From NCBI GenBank assembly GCA_963763855.1, contig CAVXPU010000005.1:1-64000 (forward strand): DNA of 64,000 nt, in the 5' to 3' direction. The stretch is from JAIBCC01 sp963763855 (GTDB lineage Bacteria; Acidobacteriota; Blastocatellia; Pyrinomonadales; Pyrinomonadaceae). The first letter of the stretch is position 1, and the number at the start of each line of letters is the position of its first letter. The notes beneath the pieces are model-generated. The model was not told the DNA's origin. It worked only from the letters and a program-made list of their open reading frames with translations, and searched no databases. The position numbers were made by a program, and so were the translations under genes. Positions 25,823 to 33,400 of the stretch are shown here, in pieces.

Positions 25823-25852
25823 TGATACTTATTCTTGAAGGATTACGCCTTA
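25823..25852 (+). promoter_or_regulatory. ECF-type promoter, class 1 (site D), interrupted unit
   Basis: TGATACT and CGCCTTA start 23 nt apart. The leader has a strong hairpin (AATAAGTGC/GCACTTATT, 25856-25885), a GGAGG ribosome site and ATG at 25901. An insertion sequence then interrupts the frame after only 7 bases. Confidence 0.7.
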
Positions 25853-25907
25853 ATAAATAAGTGCAAACCTAAGTTCGCACTTATTTATGGAGGTAATAAT
25901 ATGAGTG

Positions 25908-27373
25908 TAATTAGTCGTTCCTTAATAAATCAATAAGCGGCGGAATAGTTTGATATGTTTTGTATTTGTCGCCGTGATTCTTTTAGCCAAATAAAGACAA
26001 AAATAACATTCTCGGCGGCTTTTTTCATCCAGCTTTTGAAATTGAACGCACTTGCTGCCAGAATTGCGTTGATCGCGTCGCCGATTTCGCCTTTGAGATA
26101 GTTTTTTGCCATTCCAAAGTCATTTTTCACGTGCCCGATGATTGGTTCAATTGCCGCTCGTCTGCGGAAATTCTTTCTTAATTTCAACTTTTCCGACGCT
26201 GTTTTTCCTGCTCCATTGGTCGGCACTTGCACTTTTGTCCCGCCGATTTCCCGGCTTTTGTAGCCCCGGTCAACAAACGCTTTTTTTGCTCTCACGCCTG
26301 TTATCCGCTCTTGCTGTGCGAGCGTTAAGTCTAATGTTTTGTTGTCGTGAGGGTTGCCTTTGAAGTTTACTGCCGCTAAGATCACGTTGCTTTTTTGTGC
26401 CACCGCAAACGATACCTTGCTGCCGAATTCAAATTTTTTGTCCGCTTTTCCTTTCGCAATGCAGCCGACCTCTAATGCGTGCAGCGAATAAATTTTATCC
26501 TTGTCTTCTCGCTTTTGATTCAAAACCCGCTCGTAGATTTCCAACTTCTCCGCATGTTTCTGCAAACTTTCCTCCCCTAATTTCCGACCCAAATCCCGCA
26601 CTTGCCGCCCCGCAATCGTCTTGATCTTTCGCCTCGCTTTTCGTCTTTCCAACGCTCGTTTCGGGCTTCTTGAATTCGCCGCTTTCAACAATTCTTTGAC
26701 CGTAAACCTGTAACTTTGCCGCAGTTTTACGTCTTCTTTGGCGGCGGATTGATTGCATTTTTCGATGATTTTAACCGCCAATTTTGTGTCCGTCGGATAT
26801 GTTATGTTTTTTGGTTGAACCGTCGTATCTATCGATATATCTTCACTTAGCACTTCTTTCCCATGCAGCAAAATGCTCGCCGATAAGATCTTTTCCACTC
26901 CTTTTTCACCTATCCGATGCCGAAAATGAACTAAGTCCGACGGGTCGCACGGAAACTTCCATTGAAATACAACTTCACCGCAAAAATACTGAAAATACGG
27001 ATTCGATACCCACTCAGCCATCACCGTTTCATCTCCCAATTTGTAAAGCTGCTTCAATATCAACAACCCGACCATCAACCGTATCGGTTTCGCCGGCGAG
27101 CCCGCTTTTGCATAAAACGGAGCAAACTCCGTCTCGAAAACTTGCCAATCAATCGCCTCAGCCAACAAACAAAGTTCGTGTTTAAGATTAATGAAATCGA
27201 CTAAATTCGGCAAAAACAAATGCTTTTGACCAACGTCCGGTGACTTTCCAATCATAACTATTTGCAAGAAAATCAATCTAATTTAGGAATATCTTGCATA
27301 TTATTTTATCAAATACCTACCGTAAAGTATAGCAAATACACGCTTTATATGGCTTTTAAGGAACGACTAATTA
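25908..27373. mobile_element. IS5-type insertion sequence
   Basis: Bounded by perfect 18-bp inverted repeats: TAATTAGTCGTTCCTTAA at 25908-25925 and its complement at 27356-27373. The outer six bases, TAATTA, are palindromic, so they could be a duplicated target site rather than part of the ends. One transposase gene fills the element on the minus strand. It inserted into the first codons downstream of promoter D; rejoining the flanks gives only ATG plus seven codons and a stop. Confidence 0.85.
25930..27255 (-). CDS. IS5-family DDE transposase
   Basis: 441 residues from ATG 27255 (a TTG start seven codons earlier is possible). The N-terminal DUF772-like region includes 'PAKPIRLMVGLLILKQLYKLGDE' and 'YFQYFCGEVVFQWKFPCDPSDLVHFRHRIG'. 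The first catalytic Asp is in 'EDISIDTTVQPKNI', the second in 'KAFVDRGYKSRE', and Glu in 'RRAAIEPIIGHVKNDFGM'. A basic linker sits in the middle. The frame is intact, so the element may still be active. Confidence 0.9.
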   Translation of the reverse strand: MIGKSPDVGQKHLFLPNLVDFINLKHELCLLAEAIDWQVFETEFAPFYAKAGSPAKPIRLMVGLLILKQLYKLGDETVMAEWVSNPYFQYFCGEVVFQWKFPCDPSDLVHFRHRIGEKGVEKILSASILLHGKEVLSEDISIDTTVQPKNITYPTDTKLAVKIIEKCNQSAAKEDVKLRQSYRFTVKELLKAANSRSPKRALERRKARRKIKTIAGRQVRDLGRKLGEESLQKHAEKLEIYERVLNQKREDKDKIYSLHALEVGCIAKGKADKKFEFGSKVSFAVAQKSNVILAAVNFKGNPHDNKTLDLTLAQQERITGVRAKKAFVDRGYKSREIGGTKVQVPTNGAGKTASEKLKLRKNFRRRAAIEPIIGHVKNDFGMAKNYLKGEIGDAINAILAASAFNFKSWMKKAAENVIFVFIWLKESRRQIQNISNYSAAY

Positions 27374-27441
27374 GTCACTACAGTTAAAAACTAACGAATT
27401 GTCAAAGTAATAAATATCTGAAAATCGTTGATTTTTACTTT

Positions 27442-27475
27442 CTAGTTGGTCGAAAGAGTTATTTTGACTAATTAG
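27442..27475. repeat. Palindromic cassette end, left, copy 1
   Basis: Imperfect palindrome beginning CTAGTTGGTCGAA and ending GACTAATTAG, 28 bp beyond the stop of the Ntn-hydrolase gene. Its core closely matches the left end of the Mrr cassette at 40989-41020 (22 of 25 positions over GTCGAA...CTAATT). Confidence 0.6.
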
Positions 27476-27503
27476 AAGAACTAAAATCTTTATTATTTTA
27501 ATT

Positions 27504-28535
27504 TTAGCTTTCCTCTTCTGAATCGGAAAATTCTTTAGTTAATATTTCTAGTAAGGGGTCTAAATCGTATTCTTGGTTGCAGATTGGACAGGTATAAATT
27601 CCGTCTGATGGATATCTAATGAAACCTCTTGACAAAGGTTTTTCTTCATTAAAATCTATTTGAAAATATATCTCTTTATTACAACACTTCAAAAAAATAT
27701 GGTTTTTATTTGTATCTACTAATTTTAGGTAGCCCTCTTGTTCTACATTATGAATTACAAATTTAGCACCTTCCTTTTGAGTAATTGTTAAAATATCTAC
27801 GGTGTCACCAACCATCGGAAATTCATCGCGTCTAACTTGTTCATAAGCGGTCTGTTCTATAATTGTTTTTGCTAAATCAATTAACATTGGAAAGGTAATA
27901 AAAGGTTGTATATTCCCACGTCTTAGCAAATTATTAACTAATTGAGCTTCATTACGAGTTAATTTTAGTCCTATCTTACTAAGATTAAAATGTTTTTGTC
28001 TTAAATCTTCTAACAGTTTTTGAAGATAAAAGTTATTTCCAATTTGGATGTATCGTGTATCTCCGCCACTTACACTTTTTTCCTTACCATTAATTAAGTC
28101 TTCTGGAATTGAATTTTTCTCAGGACAGAATTTAAATACTTTACAAAAATTTTGACTCTCATCATAACCAGCTACAGCTATGTGTGAACTGTGACTTGCA
28201 ACATTTATATGGTCTGGATATTTGTTCTCGATAATTTTTTCTATCAAAAAATCTCTTAAATTTTGTGCATATTCAAGAATTGAAAGTCTTTTATTTGGCA
28301 ACAATTGTTCAAATTCCTCTATCAAAAGGTCAATTTCAACAGCCCCATTCCCAAACATTATAAAACCGACAAAATTATGTGGCGATTTAAGGACATTAAC
28401 TTTTTGAAAACCATCATAGAAAATCCCAATATGATGATTGAAGTTTAATTCTGGATGAATTGTGCGATTTAATGTCCGGCGATCAGATGCAAGAATTAAA
28501 CCATTTCTATGAGAAGTAATAATATTTAAGGTCAT
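27504..28535 (-). CDS. Proteasome-beta-like Ntn hydrolase (stand-alone)
   Basis: 343 residues. The N-terminus 'MTLNIITSHRNGLILASDRRT' matches the proteasome beta/HslV start. If Met is removed, Thr becomes residue 1 and the Asp of 'ASDRR' is exactly residue 17, as in the proteasome. A lysine in 'FQKVNVL' fits the Lys33 role with an insertion before it, and 'FIMFGNGAVEID' fits the following strand-helix. A C-terminal extension has a CC pair and 'CPIC', suggesting a zinc knuckle. There is no propeptide. No ATPase partner is adjacent. The gene is noticeably AT-richer than its neighbours and is bounded by palindromes shared with the Mrr-like gene, so it was probably acquired. Confidence 0.62.
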   Translation of the reverse strand: MTLNIITSHRNGLILASDRRTLNRTIHPELNFNHHIGIFYDGFQKVNVLKSPHNFVGFIMFGNGAVEIDLLIEEFEQLLPNKRLSILEYAQNLRDFLIEKIIENKYPDHINVASHSSHIAVAGYDESQNFCKVFKFCPEKNSIPEDLINGKEKSVSGGDTRYIQIGNNFYLQKLLEDLRQKHFNLSKIGLKLTRNEAQLVNNLLRRGNIQPFITFPMLIDLAKTIIEQTAYEQVRRDEFPMVGDTVDILTITQKEGAKFVIHNVEQEGYLKLVDTNKNHIFLKCCNKEIYFQIDFNEEKPLSRGFIRYPSDGIYTCPICNQEYDLDPLLEILTKEFSDSEEES

Positions 28536-28602
28536 AGGCTTATTATAAATCCATAGTTATCTTATAGTAAATTCTTGTCTGGTTGTTGTTAGAAATAAAA
28601 TT

Positions 28603-28636
28603 CTAATTGGTCAAATCGGTTGAAGTGACCAATTAG
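28603..28636. repeat. Palindromic cassette end, right, copy 1
   Basis: CTAATTGGTCAAATCG...TGACCAATTAG palindrome, 67 bp upstream of the Ntn-hydrolase start. It matches 42083-42113, and the similarity runs on through ATCCTC towards the downstream promoter in both places. Confidence 0.6.
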
Positions 28637-28654
28637 TTTTTATCCTCGACCTCT

Positions 28655-28684
28655 TGATACCTTTCCCACCCAAAATCCGCGTTA
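28655..28684 (+). promoter_or_regulatory. ECF-type promoter, class 1 (site E)
   Basis: TGATACC and CGCGTTA start 23 nt apart, 22 bp before the ATG of the DAPG-hydrolase-like gene and 19 bp after the right cassette palindrome. Confidence 0.75.
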
Positions 28685-28705
28685 CCTATCAAGGAACGTG
28701 GATTT

Positions 28706-29344
28706 ATGAAAATCGAAAAACCAAAACCTTTAGAAATAAATTGGCTTCGCAAACCTGTCGAATCGGCGAAATCAGGAATGGAAATTTTGCCTGATGGTCG
28801 TTTGCGTTGCCGAATTGAACACGAAATTATCCGCGACGTAACGCCGAAAATGTTGGTTTGGTGGTTTAGCCATTTGGAGGGCGATGTCGAAATTGAGGGC
28901 GAAAAATATAATCGTTATCGAGTTTGGCATCCCGAAGATCACGTTTTTGCCGAATATGCGAAACGAAATTCAGACGGCACAATCGGCGTTGGCAGCGTGA
29001 TTCATATGGCGGAAATGCTCACTGCAAATCCGAAATATCTCGTCCATATTTATACTGAAATCAAGAAGTTAGACGAAACAGGCTACATTCATCAGCCGAG
29101 AATTCACGGTCTCAAACTCGCTCAAATGGATTACGAATTTCAAGAAGTTTCGGGCGGAACGCTTTACAAAAATAGTCTGACGATTGGACTGAAAGGCGTT
29201 TTGGGAAACATTTTGAATCCGCCGATTCGCAGATTTATTTTCGACGAAAAACGCGGACAGGCTTGGATAAAACACAACATCGAAGAGGTCGGAAATTTTG
29301 AGTTTTTCTTGCCGAAACTTTTTAAGAATAGACATTTTTCCTAA
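28706..29344 (+). CDS. PhlG-like (DAPG hydrolase) family protein
   Basis: 212 residues. 'TPKMLVWWFSHLEGDVEIEG', 'NRYRVWHPEDHVFAEYAKR' and the C-terminal 'WIKHNIEEVGNFEFFLP' match the PhlG fold. In Pseudomonas, PhlG is a zinc C-C hydrolase that removes an acetyl group from 2,4-diacetylphloroglucinol. The His and Glu residues in 'WHPEDH' and 'KHNIEEVG' fit its metal site. The natural substrate here is unknown; relatives exist in organisms that do not make DAPG. No membrane segment or signal peptide. Single gene behind promoter E. Confidence 0.68.
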   Translation: MKIEKPKPLEINWLRKPVESAKSGMEILPDGRLRCRIEHEIIRDVTPKMLVWWFSHLEGDVEIEGEKYNRYRVWHPEDHVFAEYAKRNSDGTIGVGSVIHMAEMLTANPKYLVHIYTEIKKLDETGYIHQPRIHGLKLAQMDYEFQEVSGGTLYKNSLTIGLKGVLGNILNPPIRRFIFDEKRGQAWIKHNIEEVGNFEFFLPKLFKNRHFS

Positions 29345-29421
29345 ATAATATTGCGTTACCATGTCTTTTTTCGTTTTTGGTTTTCAGCCTGATTTCATAG
29401 GCTTTCCGCGTTTCGCGGCAG

Positions 29422-29579
29422 TTAGCCACGTCCATTTATGGCGTGGGGGCAAATTCTAAAATATTTGTTCAAGGGCGTTTAAACGTCCTTTTTATTGGCT
29501 TAAGCCGTAAAAAAGGACGTTTAAACGCCCTCAGAAATCAATTCCCATAATCAACCACGCCATAAATGAACTTGGCTAA
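29422..29579. repeat. Nested inverted-repeat element
   Basis: Outer 25-bp arms TTAGCCACG...GGCGTGG (29422-29446) and their near-complement (29555-29579) enclose a second perfect pair of 22-bp arms, AGGGCGTTTAAACGTCC plus TTTTT (29472-29493 and 29510-29531). It has the form of a small MITE inside another. The stretch 29345-29746 holds only this and the next two repeats; no gene is visible. Confidence 0.75.
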
Positions 29580-29583
29580 AAAT

Positions 29584-29635
29584 GCACGGAGTAAGTGTGC
29601 TTTCATGTTACGCATTGTTCGCCCTTACTTCGTGC
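29584..29635. repeat. Inverted repeat, copy 2 of the 1731 element
   Basis: GCACGGAGTAAG pairs with CTTACTTCGTGC. The right half and the bases after it match 1731-1777. Confidence 0.6.
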
Positions 29636-29660
29636 AGGCTTCTACATTTTTTATTAAAAA

Positions 29661-29736
29661 TTGCCCGCTAATGAACGCTAATAACCGCGAATGATCTGTT
29701 TTTGATTCGTGTAGATTCGCGTAAATTAGCGGGCAA
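29661..29736. repeat. REP-like inverted repeat
   Basis: TTGCCCGCTAA pairs with TTAGCGGGCAA, with further inner pairing (ACGCTAAT/GCGAATC-type). The hairpin lies 10 bp before promoter F. Confidence 0.75.
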
Positions 29737-29746
29737 AAATCTTACG

Positions 29747-29776
29747 TGATACCTTTCTCAAACAGAATCCGCCTTA
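29747..29776 (+). promoter_or_regulatory. ECF-type promoter, class 1 (site F)
   Basis: TGATACC and CGCCTTA start 23 nt apart, 46 bp before ATG 29822. The leader contains GCCGCTTTTTGGC, a possible small hairpin. Confidence 0.75.
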
Positions 29777-29821
29777 ACAATTGAAGCCGCTTTTTGGCAA
29801 ATCTAAATTACGGAGAATCTT

Positions 29822-30169
29822 ATGTTTAAGAAAATTACAACTTTATTTTTGGCAGTCATGATTTTTACAACTGCTTCGAGCGTCAGCATTTTTGGTCAAA
29901 CAAAATCGGCTGATGAAAACCAAACGGTTTCGCAAAAAATCGAACCGCAAGACCAGAAATTTCGTGAAGCTTTTTTGAAGAAAGACAGTGTAACGTCTGC
30001 CGCTGAGCTAGTCGAAAAAGAGACGATGAAATCTCATCTAAAACAGAAAAAGCAAGGGCAAAAGTTTTCAACTGCGTCAAAGATAATAATTGTTGTAGGA
30101 GCAGTTGCAGCCGCAGTTTTGATAGTCAGTCTTGTTAGGTATGGGAAAAACGAGCAAGTGTTTCGCTAA
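29822..30169 (+). CDS. Small exported protein with C-terminal membrane helix
   Basis: 115 residues. A signal peptide ends near 'SIFGQT', then a charged, probably helical middle (Glu/Lys/Gln rich), then a transmembrane helix at about 86-105 and the tail 'VRYGKNEQVFR'. The 'RYxxNEQV' tail after a C-terminal helix recurs in the protein encoded at 44730-45137, pointing to a shared small-protein family. Function unknown. Single-gene unit with promoter F before it and a terminator after it. Confidence 0.6.
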   Translation: MFKKITTLFLAVMIFTTASSVSIFGQTKSADENQTVSQKIEPQDQKFREAFLKKDSVTSAAELVEKETMKSHLKQKKQGQKFSTASKIIIVVGAVAAAVLIVSLVRYGKNEQVFR

Positions 30170-30183
30170 ATTTTAAATAACGC

Positions 30184-30219
30184 AAAAGCGGAGAGAAATC
30201 TTCGCTTTTTTCTTTTTTC
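30184..30219 (+). terminator. Rho-independent terminator
   Basis: AAAAGCG pairs with CGCTTTT, followed by TTCTTTTTT. It ends the 29822 transcript immediately before promoter G. Confidence 0.8.
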
Positions 30220-30221
30220 GA

Positions 30222-30251
30222 TGATACTTTTCCGCTCCCCTTTTCGCATTA
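30222..30251 (+). promoter_or_regulatory. ECF-type promoter, class 1 (site G), no downstream gene
   Basis: TGATACT and CGCATTA start 23 nt apart. The leader hairpin GCAAT-TTTT-ATTGC follows, but the next plus-strand stretch (30252-30420) has no open frame; a convergent kinase gene begins at 30423. Either a remnant or the promoter of a short RNA. Confidence 0.55.
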
Positions 30252-30271
30252 CTAGATGAAAGCAATTTTTA

Positions 30272-30379
30272 TTGCGAAAACGGAGAAATTATCAATTCAA
30301 ATATCCTGTCTTTTTTACATACCTAGATTCCAACAGTTTACAATTCAATATCCGCAATAAATAATTTCTCCGTTTTCGC
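30272..30379. repeat. Long-spaced perfect inverted repeat
   Basis: TGCGAAAACGGAGAAATTAT on the left is matched by its perfect complement at the right end, about 68 bp apart. Together with promoter G it fills the gap before the large kinase gene. It could be the ends of a tiny non-autonomous element or a long stem in an RNA started at site G. Confidence 0.65.
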
Positions 30380-30422
30380 ACAATCCTAATCATGCTCTCT
30401 ACCGTTCGCTATACTGATACAC

Positions 30423-33400
30423 CTATCTTTCAAACCCGATTCTTTTCAGCAAATCGTCAAACCTTGGATCACCGTGAAGCGGTTTTAATCTGCGACCGAC
30501 TTTTACCAGCGTGAGCCAATTTGAACGTTCTTGAAAGGCTCTCTCAAGCCAGTAAAATGATTTGTCTCTATCATTTAGCCCTGCATAAACAACGGCTGGA
30601 AGAAATGGTGAAACTTCCTTTTTCAATACCTTCCCTTCTAAATCAGTGGCAAATTTTAAGGCTTCGGCTTTGCGTCCTGAAACCGCATAAACATGACCGA
30701 TTGCCATATCAGTTAAGGGATCGCCCGCGATTTGTTTGGCTTTTTGAAATGCCGCGATTGCTTCGTCAAATTTTCCTTGCTCTACATAAATTTCGCCGAG
30801 AGAAATATACGCACGGGCAAAATTCGGCTCCCGTGAAATCACTTGTTTGATTTGATTTTCGGCTTCTTCAAAACGACCCGCGATGTATAACGCCCACGCG
30901 ATATTTGAGGCTATACTTGATGAATTCGGTTCAAATTGCTGTGCGATTTTCAGTTGATTTATTGCTTCGTCCGAACGTCCCATGGCGACCAAAAAATTTC
31001 CGTATGAGTAGTGGGCTTCCGCGTTGTTTGGAACGAGTTGGATTGCTTGCTTGTATTCTGCTTCCGCACCCGCAAAGTCCCAATCATAGACGTATTTTAT
31101 CGAAGCCAGCGGAATATGAGCCGAGCCGAGAGTAGAATCCATCGCCAAGGCTTTCATCGCCGATTCTTTCGCCAGCGGATAAGCTTCATTGGGCGTAAGT
31201 GTGCCATACGCTGGAGATATTCGATATGCGAGAGCTAAACCTTGATGAGCCAATGCGTAATTCGGATCCAATTCTAAAGCCTGTTTGTAAAATTCGACTG
31301 ATTTTTTCGTGTCTTCGGGCGTGGCTTTTTGCCGATGATACTCGCCTTTCAAATATAATTCAAAAGCCTCCGCGTTTTCGGTGTAGCTTTTTGAAATAGC
31401 AGGTTTTGGATCGGCTAAACCCTTTGAGTTGAATTCTTTGGCAACGTCCGCCGCTATTCGATTTTCAATTGCAATTAGTTCCGCGTCGGTTCCTTGATAT
31501 TGAATTCCTGAAATTTTTGAGCCTGTTTTAACATCAATTAACTCAATGTAAATCTCCACATTTTCATCGTGTTTGGTTAGTTTTCCCGATAAAATCGTTT
31601 CGACACTCATCTCTTCGCCGGCTTGTTTCGGTGAAAACTCTCTGCCTTTATACTTGAAAGCAGTTGAACGCGGCACTACTTGAATTTCTGACAAAGACGA
31701 TAAACGATTGATTAGATTTTCGCTCAAACCATCGCACAAAAAATCATTTTCGGGATTCGCCGTTTCATTTTTGAAGGGTAAAATTGCGATTGAATGTTTG
31801 ATACTTGCAGGATTTTTTGTTTCCAATCCAACTCGTCTGTCATTAAAATCAACTGACACAACTCCCGTTGCATAACCAACCAAAAGCAAAACCGACAAAA
31901 TTCCCGCGAAGGCAAATTTGTATCTATGTCGATGAAAAAATGTCGGCTTTGTTTCTTCTGTTCTTTCGGAAGACACGCCTTTTAATTCTTCGGGCGTAAA
32001 AATCTTGGTTGAAACTTGAGATTGATGAATCGTCTCGCCAATATTTGAAACCGGCTTTTCATTACCTAGCAATTTTGCGGTCAAAGCAATCAAACGCGGC
32101 TCATTGCGAAGTCCGTCAAGCGACGGATCGGTAACAATCCACGGAAACCAAATATCTTTATCTTCCAACGCTTTTTCGAGCATCTCGAAAGTCTTTTCTT
32201 TATCGCCCAAATGCAGATAAATTTGAGCTACGCAAAAGGGTGAAACATATTGATTTTTTTCCGCTTCAAGCGTTTGCAGAAGTAAAATTGCCTTCTCTTT
32301 TTCGCCTGCTTTCGCATAAGTTGCGGCTAAATTTGCAGTGAACCAAGGCGTTTCGGGCGATAATTCGTGAGCGGCTTTGCTATGCAAAAGAGCTTCTTCG
32401 ATTCGATTGAGATGGCGAAATAATAAACCCGCAACTGCTCGTCCGTGTGCGAAATTCGGCTCGGATTCGACAGCTTTTTTCGAGACAGCCAATGCCTCAT
32501 CAAATCTGCGGCTATGATAAAGAACCCAAACATAATGATTCTGATGAAAACCTGACGAAGGATCTATTTCAAACGCTTTCTTTGCTTCATTTACCGCTTC
32601 CTGATTGCGTCCCTGCATTGACAAGAAAACTGAATTCCAAACGTATCCATTCACCTGATTCGGGTTTAGTTCGATACCTTTTTTGAGCAATTTCTCACTC
32701 TTTTCAAAGTCGCGGTAATAGTATCTAATCATTCCCAAATTTGAATATGCCTCGCCTAATTGGTCGTCCAATTCAACGGCTTTTTCCGCCATTTTTTCCA
32801 TTAGTGGAATGCATTCAGACGGAGTTTTGGAAGCAAATCCGGTCAACACGAAATAACAATCGCTCAATGCCGAGTATGCCAAAGCGTAATCCGGATCAAG
32901 TTCGATAGCTTTTTCGAAATAAGAAACGGCTTTGGCAAAATCGTTGGGAGTGAAACTGAAAAAATGATATTTCCCACGCAGATAGGCTTCGTAAGCCTCA
33001 ACATTTTTGACTTTTCTTTTAGCAAGATTCTGCTCTTCTTCTGTAGTTAATTGCGGAATCAAAAGTTTAGCGACCTTTTCGGCAACCAAATCTTCAAGAT
33101 CCAAAACATCGTTAAATTCTTCGTCAAATTTGTCCGCCCAAAGCGTTGTATTTGTTTTAATTTCAATAAGTTGAGCCGAAATACGAATCCGCTTTCCAGC
33201 AGGACGAATCGTTCCGGATAAAACGTAATTTACGCCTAATTCGCGTCCCGCGGCAACCGAATCTTGCGAATCCGCAAACCGCAAAACGGAATTGGTTGGG
33301 CGAACAATTATCCGCCGAACCTGCGAAAGCCGCGTAATCATCGCATCCGCCAAACCTACCGCGAGATAGGCATTATCGGTCTGTGCTTCACCGATAAATT

